Origin: Prorocentrum cordatum | Taxonomy: Eukaryota > Sar > Dinophyceae > Prorocentrales > Prorocentraceae | Length of the DNA: 42,500 nucleotides | NCBI GenBank assembly: GCA_963575745.1 | Contig: CAUYUJ010019348.1 | Location: 500,228-542,727, forward strand | Reading direction: 5' to 3' | In this document: positions 10,851 to 19,900 of the stretch, piece after piece | Layout of the letters: the number at the start of each line of letters is the position of its first letter | Numbering within the stretch: position 1 is the stretch's first letter | Made by a program: the position numbers and the translations under genes | The notes under the pieces: generated by a model | What the model was told of the DNA's origin: nothing | What the model saw: only the letters and a program-made list of their open reading frames with translations | Databases searched by the model: none

Positions 10851-12330
10851 CTGCTCGCGCAAACATCCCACCCACCCGCCCGCAAGTTGGTCGCAAGACT
10901 TCTTAAGACAAGACCGTGACGGTAGGTACCACATGGCACGTGGCCACAACACCGACGCCGACGACGACAGCGACAACGGCGACGACGGCGCCGCCGACAC
11001 CGACTACGACGACACCACCGAAGTCGACGTCGACGAAGACGACGACGCCGACGCCGACGCCGACGACGACGTCGTCAACGAAAACGACGACGAGGGAGGA
11101 GGGAGGACGACGACGGCGACAACGACGACAACGACGATGGAGGAGGGAAGACGGCGACGACGCGAACGACGAAAAAGGAGGAAAGACGGCGACGCCGACG
11201 ACGACAACGACGAGGGAGGAGGGAAGACGACGACGACGACAACGACGACGAAGACGACGACGACGGCGACGAAATAGGAGGGACGACGACGAGACGCCGA
11301 TGACGGACGACGACGACGAGGGAGGAGGACAACGACGGGGGAGGAGTGAAGACGACGACGACGACGACGACGGCGACGAAATAGGAGGGACAACGACGAA
11401 ACGCCGACGAAAACGACGAGGGAGGAATGACGACCACGGCGACAACGACGACGGAAGCGACGACGACGCCAAGACGACAACGAAGACGACGACGACGAGG
11501 AAAGACAGAAAACGACGACGGCGACGACGACGACGAGGGAAGAGGGAAGACGACGACGACGACGCAAGAGCGCGCGCGCACGCTTTTGTTGAACATCCGT
11601 GTTGCGAAACCTTGTGTTTTTGTAGGTTTTTGGAGGCACGACTTTGAAATCCTTCCGAAACTGGTGGGTTTTGAAAGTTTTCGGCATACGCGCGCGACGA
11701 CGCGCGCGTCTGCACTTCGTCCCATTTGTTGCAGAGGATTCTCGCGACGGCACACGCGCAAGAGCGTTCGACAGATTTCGACATGCGCGTGCGCGAAGCC
11801 TGTTTAATAGCATGTTGTAAAACTATTGATTTGTTTTGTTTTGTTGTTGTTGGTGTTGTTGTTGTTTTTTGGTTGCTTGTATATATATATATATAGATAG
11901 ATGTATACATATATATGTATATATATATAAGATGTCGCAAGAGCTCGCGCGGAAACTTTTTTAGCAAATCAGTGTTGCGAAACCCTGTGTTTTTGTATGC
12001 TGTTTGGGAACTCGATTGCGAAATCCTTCCAGCACCGAAAGTTTTTGAAGGATTTCGGCATGCGCGCGACACGACGCGCGCGTGCGCACTTCGTCCTATT
12101 TTTTGCAAGGGATTCGTAAGAAAATGCTGTGATATAACAAAACATGTCACCGCATAGTGCTTTTTACAAGGGAACCTCAGAGGGTGGGATACCGGCCCCC
12201 CGGGGATAGTGTAAATTCATATTTAGGGGCGCCATGTGGTCAGAATCGTCTATGATTTACATACCCGAAAAGGGGGAGTGATAACGCCGGGGTGGTGGTG
12301 TAGATCCTATTCTGTTTTCAAAAAGGAGAA
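10851..12330. repeat. Macrosatellite unit F
   Basis: Head 10851 and core to about 11565. First block 11566-11815, then a TTGTTGTTG-rich and TA-rich insertion (11818-11930) not seen in the other units. Second block 11930-12130 and hairpin with arms near 12201-12221 and 12251-12267. Confidence 0.8.
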
Positions 12331-12715
12331 GTAAGGTTTCGCAAGAGCGCGCGTGAGCTTCTTTAGAACATAAAAATTGCGAGACCCTGTGTTTTGTTCG
12401 TTTTTTGGGAAACTCGATTTTTGAATCCTTCCGAACACAAGTATTTTTGAAGGATTCCGGCATGCGCGCGCGAAGACGCGCGCGTGTGCACTTTGTCACT
12501 TGTTTTTGCAAGGCATTCTTGAAAATTTATGATTTGTCATAAACGAGTCTGCACGCATATAATGTTTCGCAGAGGATGGCTGGGATATTACGAACTCACA
12601 GGTAGGATGGGCATTGGGTCGGAATCCTGTGTGTTTACATCGGTTCCCAGGGGGTCTTCAACCCCAGGGGGGGGGAGGGGGGTAAAAACTATTCTTGCTT
12701 TCATTGAAAAAGATA
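12331..12715. repeat. Macrosatellite partial unit G
   Basis: A second-type block (12331-12530) and a strongly drifted hairpin region (12580-12690, ending in a G-run and GTAAAAACTATTCTTG) lack head and core. The unit marks the right edge of the array. Confidence 0.65.
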
Positions 12716-12955
12716 ATACAGGTTGTGCAGTCGATGTGGGGTGCTATATATGGTGCAGCCTGCGTGGGGCAATGCAGATTGAGCAAACTGTGGTGTGCAA
12801 GCAATGTTGTATACTATGTGTCTTGCGATCTATGTGGTGCAAGCTCTGCGAAGCAATGCATAAGGTGCAATCCATGTTGTACACTATACGTTGTGTAGTC
12901 TATGGTGTGTGATGTATATGGTGCAACATATGCTGTGAAATCTATGTTGTGTAAA
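12716..12955. repeat. Degenerate ~16-base minisatellite, second tract
   Basis: Same family as 4910-5042: repeats of the type GTGCAATCCATGTTG and GTGCAAGCAATGTTG with heavy drift. It runs without spacer out of macrosatellite unit G. Confidence 0.75.
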
Positions 12956-12985
12956 CCAAGACAAGACAAGACAAGAGACAAGAGC
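12956..12985. repeat. ACAAG pentanucleotide repeat
   Basis: About five copies of ACAAG (one expanded to AGACAAG) lie between two longer minisatellites. Confidence 0.9.
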
Positions 12986-13039
12986 CCGCGTCGAGGCACC
13001 TACGAGGGTGCGGCGGGAAGGCGCCGGGGCGCTGGAATA

Positions 13040-13690
13040 GGCTGGCCGCTCAAAAGCCGGGGTCGGAAAATGGCAGCCGGGTCGGACAGATGGGAGTGGG
13101 TGCCGGAGCCGCAGTCGGAGAAGAAGAACCACACGTACCGCCACAGCCGGATACATTTGACCAGAGTCGGGACCATCGTCGGAAAGATGGAGACAAGAAT
13201 CGAGGCCGGAGTCGGAGAGATGGGATAGGACCTGGAGTCTGAAAATTGGGTCCCGGAATCGGAGCCAGAGTCGGAGAGACGAGATGGGAGAGCCGGAGTC
13301 GGAGAGATGGGATCCGAAGTCGAGCCCGGAATCGGAAGGATGTGATGGGAGAGCGGGAGTCGGAAAGATGGGAGTTGGAGGTGGAGCCGGAGTCGGAAAG
13401 ATGTGATGGGAGAGCCGGAGTCGGGAAGACGGGAGCCGGAGTCGGAGCCAGGGTCGGAGAGACATAGAACTGCCGCCAGAGTCGGGGAATCGGGAGTCGT
13501 GTCAGCGAGCTGATCGGGAGTCGTGCCGGAGTCGGAGACACAGCAGCCGGAGTCGGGGAGACGGGGTCGAGCGTTGGAGCTGGAGTCGGAGGGGCGGGAG
13601 CCGGAGTCGGAAAGACGAGAGCCAGAGTCGGACAGGTGGAACCAGAGTTGGAGAGACGAGCAGGAATCGGAATGGCGACGGGAGCCGGGA
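13040..13690. repeat. ~20-base minisatellite, GGAGTCGGAGAGATGGGA type
   Basis: Dozens of units of about 18-24 bases built on GGAGTCGGA, GAGATGGGA and GCCGGAGTCGG. On the minus strand this yields Ser-Asp-Ser-Gly-rich frames (for example 13000-13899) with homologous repeats in several frames at once, which argues against a protein gene. Confidence 0.85.
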
Positions 13691-13775
13691 ATACAACGAA
13701 AAGCAACGCAATGCAAAGCAAGGGAAATACATGCAAAACAACGCACTGAACAGCAGTGCGATGTAATGTAATTCA
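13691..13775. repeat. AATGCAAAGC-like short repeat
   Basis: Short irregular copies of AACGCAATGCAAAGCAA, AATACATGCAAAACAACG and GTGCGATGTAATG lie between two minisatellites. No gene. Confidence 0.5.
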
Positions 13776-13779
13776 AGCG

Positions 13780-14038
13780 GGCGGCGACGGGGCGACGACG
13801 GCGACAACAAGCGCGGCGACCGATTGCCAGGCCCAGAAGCAGCGGCGACGGATGGCGGCGACGGGCGGCGACGGCGACAACAAGCGCGGCGACTGACAAT
13901 CAAACCCAGACGACGGGTGGCGACGAGGCGGCGACGGGGCGGCGACGGCGACACCATTGCCGCTATACCGACATTCAGACCCAGACGACGGGCGGCGACG
14001 GCAACAACATAGCCGCCAGACCGACATTCAGGCCCAGT
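13780..14038. repeat. ~72-base tandem repeat rich in CGGCGACGG
   Basis: Four units start near 13803, 13876, 13948 and 14002. Each has GCGACGGCGACAACA, then a stretch ending CAGACCCAGACGACGGG or a variant. The last unit is shortened. Confidence 0.8.
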
Positions 14039-14084
14039 TCCTTAGAAAAGAAATGAATCCCCTAGGTGCAACCCCTGTTCGGGT

Positions 14085-14240
14085 GTTGCTAGAAGTGCCC
14101 TTGGCCCAGGGAGTCCCCAGGATTTCAAAGGAGGGCCCCTGGCCTCCAGAACACCCCCCCACGAGGCCCAGAGGGCCCCAGGGGCTCCAAAATGGAGCGA
14201 ATCGCTGGGGGCACTCTGGGCCAGGGGCACCTCTAGCAAC
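14085..14240. mobile_element. 156-base inverted-repeat (foldback/MITE-like) element
   Basis: The left end GTTGCTAGAAGTGCCC is matched by the inverted right end, ending GGGGCACCTCTAGCAAC. Pairing continues inward for about 27 bases with GGCCCAG, and more weakly across the whole element. The interior is GGGCCC-rich and has no coding capacity. I could not find a convincing target duplication in the flanks, so mobility is inferred from structure only. Confidence 0.5.
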
Positions 14241-14545
14241 CGTCGAACTGTCTGGGAATAATCAAGAAAACGCTGCATACGCATAATCTTTCGAAAGCCT
14301 GCAAGGATAACGGAAAGAGCGACGTACGAGTGATGACGTTCCAGTGTGGGGCGAAGCCCCTTGGGAAAGGGTCCAAGGGAGGGGCGAGGGCCCGGAGTAT
14401 GGGCGCTAATGGCCGCCCGGGGGTCGCTTCCCTCGCATTTTTTCCGAATGAGGCCACCCTCGGGCGACTCCCATGGCCCGTCTCCTCATATGTCCCAACC
14501 CTCCTTGGTTGGGTATTCGTTTTGAATAGAGCACTGCGGTCTCCA
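14241..14545. other. Unassigned sequence
   Basis: No tandem repeat and no recognisable coding signal. A frame starting at 14330 on the plus strand runs on into the microsatellites and the 102-base repeat, so it is not evidence of a gene. Confidence 0.4.
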
Positions 14546-14605
14546 ATCCTCCTCCCCCTCCTCCTCCTCCTCCTCCTCCTCCTCCTCCTCCTCCTCCTCC
14601 TCCCG
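14546..14605. repeat. TCC microsatellite
   Basis: About 55 bases of TCC repeat. Confidence 0.9.
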
Positions 14606-14655
14606 CCTCCCGTCACCCGCTTCCGTCTTGTCTCCTCTTGCCTTGCGCGTACCTC

Positions 14656-14656
<1 letters not shown>

Positions 14657-14714
<58 letters not shown>
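14657..14714. repeat. GT/TG microsatellite
   Basis: About 58 bases of uninterrupted TG repeat after an initial GTGCG. Confidence 0.95.
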
Positions 14715-14715
<1 letters not shown>

Positions 14716-14759
14716 ATTCTGGCTGCGGTACCTCTTGTGTGTGCATCTTGCCAAGGGGC

Positions 14760-15995
14760 TGAGCGAGACCTCGCCGTCCATGGGGGGGCTGCGATCTGCG
14801 ACACTGCCGCCACTCTCGATGGCTGCTGGTGGGTCCAGCGGAGCGAGGCACCGCGGGGACCTGAGCGAGACCTCGCCGTCCCTGGGGGGGGCTTCGATCT
14901 GCGACACTGTCGCCACTTTCGAGGGCTGCTGGTGGGTCCTGCGGACTGAAGTACCGCGGGGACCTGAGCGAGACCTCGCCGTCCCTGGGGGGCTGCGATC
15001 TGCGACACTGTCGCTGCTTTCGAGGGCTGCTGGTGGTTTCAGGGGAGTGAGGCACCGTGGGGACCTGAGCGAGACCTCGCCGTCCCTGGGGCGGCTGCGA
15101 TCTGCGACACTGCCGCCACTCTCGAGGGCTGCTGGTGGGTCCTGCGGAGTGAGGCACCGCGGGGGCCTGAGCGGGACCTCGCCGTCTCTGGGGGGCTTCG
15201 ATCTGCGACACTGTCGCCACTTTCGAGGGCTGCTCGTGGGTCCTGCGGACTGAGGCACCGCGGGGACCTCAGCGAGACCTCGCCGTCCCTGGGGGGGCTT
15301 CGATCTGCGACACTGTCGCCACTTGAAGGCTGCTGGTGGGTCCATGGGGAGTGAGGCACCGCGGGGACATGAGTGAGACCTCGCCGTCCCTGGGGGTGGG
15401 GGCTGAGATCTGCGACACTGTCGCCACTTTCGAAGGCTGCTGGTGGGTCCTGCGGACTGAAGCACCGCGGGGACCGGAGCGAGACCTCGCGGTCCCTGGG
15501 GGCTGCGATCTGCGACACTGTCGCTGGTGGGTCCTGCGGAGTGAGGCGCCGCGGGGGCCTGAGCGAGACCTCGCCGTCCCTGGGGGGCTGCGATCTGCGA
15601 CATTGTCGCCACTTTCGATGGCTGCTGGTGGGCCCGCCGGAGTGAGGCACCGCGGGGGCCTGAGCGAGACCTCGCCGTCTCTGGGGGGCTTCGATCTGCG
15701 ACACTGTCGCCACTTTCGAGGGCTGCTCGTGGGTCCAGCGGACTGTGGCACTGCGGGGACCTGAGCGAGACCTCGCCGTCCCTGGGGGGGCTGCGATCTG
15801 CGACACTGCCGCCACTTTCGACGGCTGCTCCTGGGTCCTGCGGAGTGAGGCACCGCGGGGACCTGAGCGAGACCTCGCCGTCCCTGGGGGGGCTGCGATC
15901 TGCGACACTGCCGCTAGTTTCGAAGGCTTGTGGTGGGTCCAGCGGGGTGAGGCACCGCGGGGACTGGAGCGAAACCTCGCCGTCCCTGCGGGGCT
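14760..15995. repeat. ~102-base tandem satellite
   Basis: Successive GCACCGCGG marks start at 14848, 14951, 15052, 15154, 15255, 15356, 15462, 15546, 15647, 15748, 15850 and 15952, giving steps of 101-106 bases with one short unit of 84. Each unit carries GAGCGAGACCTCGCCGTC, then GATCTGCGACACTG, then GGCTGCTGGTGGGTCC. Because 102 is a multiple of three, frames stay open over many units on both strands (a 613-codon frame on the minus strand reaches across). I read those as a by-product of the period. Confidence 0.92.
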
Positions 15996-16195
15996 CTGGA
16001 GAGCTGCTGTGGGATACGTTGGGCGCAACGGGCGCATGGCACAACCAACGGGGGTGATTTATGAAACAGACCATCTGCCGGGCGATGGCCCTAACGTTGC
16101 GCTTACACGTATCCCGCGGGGGCTCTCAAGAGCTGCTGTGGGATACGTTGGGTGCAACTGCCGCATGGCACAGCCAACGGGGGTGATTTGTTATT
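15996..16195. repeat. Two direct copies of a ~65-base sequence with an inverted piece between
   Basis: GAGCTGCTGTGGGATACGTT and the following GCATGGCACARCCAACGGGGG occur at 15998-16060 and again at 16128-16190. Between them, 16092-16118 holds an inverted relative of GGGATACGT.GGGCGCAACG, so the first copy can fold back on it. Confidence 0.75.
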
Positions 16196-16360
16196 ACGTA
16201 GCCCTTACATCTTGATCGGGGGCCTTCGAGCCTTCCGATTGCTGCTCGCAAAATCACATGCGTCCATGTTACGTCATCGCCCCCGTTGTGGCAATCCTGA
16301 TGTACTTATGCCCCGCGTTGCTCAAGGGTTGGATATGACGCCAGGGTAATGTTTAGAATC
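16196..16360. other. Unassigned spacer
   Basis: No gene or clear repeat. The piece GTTACGTCATCGCCCCCGTT is weakly like the preceding repeat in inverted order. Confidence 0.35.
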
Positions 16361-17165
16361 AAGCGGCTCAAGGGCCCCAAAACGTCCCAAGAGGGCCCTC
16401 AAACGGCCCCAGGAGAGCCTCGTAAAGCCTCCAGACGGTTCAAGAGAGCCTTGAGACGGCTCGAGGGGCCCTCAAAAGGCTCCTCGAGAGGGCCTCAGGA
16501 GGCCCAAAACATTGATATCACTAGAATGTTGAACACATGTTCGGGTTCTCACCTTTTCTGTCACAGAAAGGCCCAACACGGCCCACGAGGCCCCAAAACT
16601 TGTCCCCGGAGGCCCCCCAAAGGAGCCGAAAACGGTCCGAGATGGCCTCCCATACGGCCCAGGAGGGCCACAAAACAGCCCAAGAGGGCCCCAAGAGGCT
16701 CTCAAGAGACTCCCAAAAGGGGCCCGAAGAGGCGGTGTGGGGACTGTGCTGCTAAGGTGTGGGGACTCGGCTGGCCCCAAGACTGCCCAAGAGTTCCACA
16801 ACGGCCCTCCAGAGGGCCCCCGAGAGGGCCTCAGGAAGCCAAACACATTGCTTGTTCCACATGTTTTTCAAGGCTGTTGGGGTTTTCACGTTTTCGGGCC
16901 CAGAAGGGCTCCAGACGGCCCAAGAGGTCCCAAATATTGTTCCAAGACGGCCCCAGAGGCCCCCCAAGGGTTCGAAAACAGTCCAAGAGGGCCCCCCAGA
17001 CGGCCCACGAGGGCCCCAAGACGGCCCCACGACAGCACCAAGATGGCCCCAAGAGGCTCGCAAGAGGGCCCGAAGCGGCGGTGTGGGGACTTGGCTGCTT
17101 GGGTGTGGGGACCGGGCTTTCCCCAAGACGGCCCCAGAGTCCCAAAACGTTCCCAAAGGGCCCCC
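16361..17165. repeat. AAGAGGGCCCC-rich region with a ~340-base duplication
   Basis: The whole stretch is made of short pieces such as AAGAGGGCCCCAAAACGGCCC. On top of that, a unit of about 340 bases is repeated: GAGAGGGCCTCAGGA at 16486 recurs at about 16821, and GGCGGTGTGGGGACT at about 16731 recurs at about 17075. A 295-codon plus-strand frame (16349-17236) rich in Pro, Lys and Arg follows the repeat and has no domain. Confidence 0.8.
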
Positions 17166-17214
17166 GAAAAACTCCCAAGAAGCGCCAGAGAGACGCCAAG
17201 GAACACAATGGCTC

Positions 17215-17400
17215 CCCGCAGCGTGCGGTGACGTAACGAGCTCTGAACAACAAGGCTCCCCAGAGCGCGGTGACGAAAATAGCCCTGAACAGCAAGACTC
17301 CCAAGAGCGAGCGGCAACGTAAGAGTCTCTGAACACCAGGGCTCCCAACAGAGAGCGATGACGCAACAAGCTCTTCACGCCAATGCTCCCCAGAGCGAAG
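17215..17400. repeat. ~43-base minisatellite
   Basis: Units carrying GAGCGRGCGGTGACG, CTCTGAACA and AGGCTCCCCAGAGCG start near 17225, 17267, 17311 and 17355, with a last partial one near 17397. Confidence 0.8.
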
Positions 17401-17429
17401 GGTGCCAGGAGCCATCTCGGGCCAATTCC

Positions 17430-17605
17430 TGCAACGATCTTTCCGTTCCCGTGCCGGCCCAAGTCTGTTGGGTCGGCGCTGGGCCCCCTCCTCTGGCGCC
17501 AGAGGGCGCGGCCAGAAGGGGGCCCATCGCCGGCCTGAGAAATCCGCGCGGACCTCCGAGAGCGCATGCTCATGCAATTTGTGGTTCCTCGATTCCTGTC
17601 ACCCC
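17430..17605. repeat. Left flank of the outer retrotransposon: dispersed repeat copy, left half
   Basis: CCCATCGCCGGCCTGAGAAA and the following CGCGCGGACCT match 36090-36120 downstream. Joined to the sequence at 35890 after removal of the retrotransposon, this stretch resembles the uninterrupted copy at about 36090-36172, so the retrotransposon landed in one copy of this repeat. Confidence 0.65.
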
Positions 17606-18011
17606 TGCTAGAGCCCACGATATCCTACTACCTTCTGACCTTCCCCCTTATCGTGCGTGATCATGTAGCTGTCCACCTGAGGCCTCATAAGGCCAGCTGG
17701 AGGCCCTTCCGAGCCCGTTTAGTGGCCTGGAGAGGCCCTGTGTATATAGACCCAGCTGGGCCACGCGTGAGTAGGCCAGAAACCCTGCATCCGCCAAGTT
17801 CCCTTGGGTTATCGTACCTTTTTGTATAGGCCCACCAGGGGCTTTGACTGAGGACCTCTCGAGAGCCTTCAAGAGGTCCTGCCGCTGCCGTTTGTGGCCC
17901 TATGCAAGGCCCTTGACAACTTTACAGTCTTCCGCCCAGCGGGCGGCTGATGTGCTCTGGCGCCGCGCGCTGGAGAGAGAAAAACAATCCAAGCGCTTTG
18001 CGACTCCGCCA
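17606..18011 (+). repeat. Outer element 5' LTR
   Basis: It starts TGCTAGAGCCC and ends CTCCGCCA, the usual TG...CA form. It aligns from end to end with 35487-35889. A TATATAG stretch near 17742-17749 could serve as a promoter element, but the right LTR has TAGATAG there, so this is weak. Confidence 0.92.
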
Positions 18012-18012
18012 G

Positions 18013-18029
18013 TGGTAGCGGAGCCCGCC
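18013..18029 (+). promoter_or_regulatory. Primer-binding site of the outer element
   Basis: TGGTAGCGGAGCCC follows the LTR after a single G. It resembles the complement of the 3' end of initiator methionine tRNA (TGGTAGCAGAGC form) used by most copia elements. The tRNA identity is inferred. Confidence 0.75.
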
Positions 18030-18171
18030 ACGGCGGGCAGAAGATCCACGAGAGCCCGGCTGCGCGGGGCTGGCTCCAGCGGCGCTGGAGATTTCATCTT
18101 GGTGAAGGGGCTCGTCGGCGACGAAGAGAGCTGGCAGGACTTCTCCTTCGGCCAGCTGGACGGCATCAGCG

Positions 18172-19140
18172 ATGCACTACAGGATGGATCGTGAAGAACA
18201 TCCTGGCGGCGGTGTCGGCGGCGAAGGCTACAATCTCATCCCGGTCTTGGATGGGGCACCGCAAGGCTGGAGGCGCTACCGCGACGACGTGGAGATCTGG
18301 GCGCTGGGCACCAACCTGGAGGCGAACTATTGCGTGGCGGCGCGCCTGGTCTCGAGGCTGCGCGGAGCAACGCGGCGCGTGGGGCTTCGCATTCCTCGCG
18401 AACGTCTACGGCCAGCAGTGGCGACGCCCGCGCAGTACGACGACGACGGCACCATGGTGGCAGAGGCCTTGGAGGCCGACTACATGCGCGAGATCAACAA
18501 CGTGCTCGAGGCGCTGGAGGCGGCGCTGGGCGGGCAGTATGCGGTCAGGCGTGGCGAGACGATGTCCGACTTCTTCAAGGGCACTCGCTACAGCAGGCGC
18601 GCTGGCGAGCGCATGACGGACTTCGTGGCGAGGTTCGAAGAGGGCGTTCAGAGCCTCGAGGACGACGGCGTGCGCTTCGCAGACCAGGACGACATCCTGA
18701 GCTGGTGGTTCCTTGAGAAGTGCAGCCTCTCGCCCGATCGCCGAGAGCGAGTCGTGGCAGGACTCCCTAATGGTGGATACTCGTACGCAGATCTGAAGAC
18801 GATCGTGATCATTCCCGACTTGCACGTCACCGAATCGAGAAGGACGATGGCACCGTCAAGGTTCGGAGGACGAGGACAACAGCACGCAAGGTTCGGACAG
18901 CGTCGACCTGGAGGCTCGAGCTCAGCAGCACCGCGCGGCGTGAACGCTACACAGGTGGAGGACCACGCCGAGGACTACGAGTACGAGCAGCAGCAGTAGG
19001 ACGAGTTCGACGGCGACTGCGAGTAGGAGAACGAAATCAACGAGGTGGAGGTCTCTGAGATCCAGGGCTTCGTGCGGCACGAGCTCCAGGCGCTCGCGAC
19101 GGAGCTTGAGGACAGCACGGTGGACCTCCGGCCGAGGACA
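18172..19140 (+). pseudogene. gag: Outer element gag, capsid part
   Basis: The frame opens at ATG 18172 and carries the copia-type capsid pattern of dinoflagellate elements: IPVLDGAPQGWRRY near residue 20, a C..R.VSRL.G.A.R helix, and a long helical stretch to about residue 220 with a second conserved region FVARFEEG. It then becomes basic (GGRGQQHARFGQRRPGG). Two TAG stops (18997-18999 and 19024-19026) interrupt an acidic stretch, but the same frame stays readable to about 19140 (EVSEIQGFVRHELQAL). After that the coding signal moves to the next frame with the zinc knuckle. Gag would form the virus-like particle that packages the element RNA. A readable stretch before the ATG in another frame (18080-18190) may be an earlier N-terminus lost by a frameshift. 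Confidence 0.75.
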
Positions 19141-19900
19141 CCGCGGCGTTGGAAGAGGCGGCGCTGCAGGTCTCGCAGTTCACGGAGGCGCTGGAGGTCA
19201 TTCGCGACGCACGTGGGCGTATTCAAGGGCGTGCTGGTGGCGACGGCAAGAGCAAGGGAAAGAGCAATGGCAAGCACGGCGGACGTTCATCTTCGAGCTC
19301 AGGCCGCGGAGGCCAGCGGGTTGGCAAGGGCAAGGAGCTCGCCGAGAAGCTGAGGCAGATGAAGCTCAAATCTGCAAGGCTTGTGGACAGCAGGGCCACT
19401 GGGCTGGCGACCCGGAGTGCATGGCCGCGCGTGCTACGCTGGTCACGGCGACAAGCGAGGACTCTGATTCGGCCCACGATGCGCTGTCGGTCGAGCAGGT
19501 AAAGGCGGCCAGGACGAAGGAGGTGCTCAGGAACGAGATGATCAAGAAGGTGAAGGACCACCTACGTGGCGTGGTGGACACGGCGTGCGTCATCTCCGTG
19601 ACGGGCGACGTCTGGTGGGATGCCTACCTGCAGGTGCTCCAGGAGCTGGGCATCAGCGACCTGGTCGAGCGCGAGGAGATCACCGCGAAGTTCGGGTTCG
19701 GCGACGGCGGCACGCTGATGTCCTGCGAGGCGTTCCGCTTCCCAGCGGTGGTGGCAGGTATGCCAATCATCGTGCGCGCCTGCGTGGTGAAGAGCGACAA
19801 GCTGGGGCTACTCCTGAGGCGCGACTTCCTGGAGGCCATCGGCGCCGGCATCGACGTGGCAAGGCGCAAGCTCACCGTGGGCCCGGGTTCGCAGCCGCTG
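19141..19900 (+). pseudogene. Outer element zinc knuckle and aspartic protease
   Basis: In the frame that runs from 19106 to 20353, CKACGQQGHWAGDPEC at 19373-19420 is a CCHC zinc knuckle, the nucleic-acid binding end of Gag. About 50 codons further on, VVDTACVIS places the catalytic Asp (GAC at 19577) of a retropepsin, in the DTAC form common to these elements. The flap region (GFGDGGTLMS) and the C-terminal LLLRRDFLEAIGAGID follow in order, so the whole protease fold is present. The protease would cut Gag and Pol inside the particle. This segment itself has no stop, but it sits out of frame with the capsid part. Confidence 0.8.

Larger units (their letters stand above)
5069..12715. repeat. 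Macrosatellite array with ACG-trinucleotide cores (units A to G)
   Basis: Six copies of a head sequence (CTGCTCGCGCAAACATCCCA and close variants) start at 5069, 6773, about 8062, 9397, 10337 and 10851. After each head comes an imperfect ACG/GAC/AAC trinucleotide core of about 200-700 bases. A full unit then continues with two related blocks of ~200 bases and a hairpin of ~150 bases, before the next head. The blocks share CGAAACC.TG.GTTTTTG, then GAAATCCTTCCG..ACCGA, then a GCGCGCG-ACGA-CGCGCGC palindrome and GCACTTCGTC. Units A, B, C and F are near full length. D has diverged after its core. E lacks the second block and the hairpin. A seventh, headless unit lies at 12331-12715. The long Asp-, Thr-, Arg- and Val-rich frames over the cores are products of the triplet repeat and not genes. 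Confidence 0.9.

Noticed and set aside
5130-11650. Long frames rich in Asp, Thr, Arg, Ser or Val over the ACG cores (for example 5130-5930, 6382-7593, 10903-12150)
   Set aside because: They follow directly from an ACG/GAC trinucleotide repeat, are open in several frames on both strands at once, and change between units as the repeat drifts.
13000-13899. Minus-strand Ser-Asp-Ser-Gly repeat frame
   Set aside because: Product of the ~20-base GGAGTCGGA minisatellite; equivalent frames exist in other phases.
14760-15995. CRISPR-like array
   Set aside because: The whole 102-base unit is repeated, with no unique spacers, in a eukaryotic retroelement context.
14233-16074. 613-codon minus-strand frame with a repeating Pro/Arg/Ser unit
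   Set aside because: It is the translation of the 102-base satellite. Other frames over the same units are open too, and no unit shows a start signal or a domain.
16349-17236. 295-codon plus-strand frame rich in Pro, Lys and Arg
   Set aside because: It tracks the AAGAGGGCCCC repeats and the 340-base duplication, and no domain is visible.
17844-18194. ORF running from the outer 5' LTR into gag
   Set aside because: Most of it is LTR and primer-site sequence. Only the last ~35 codons might be an old gag N-terminus, and they are out of frame with gag.
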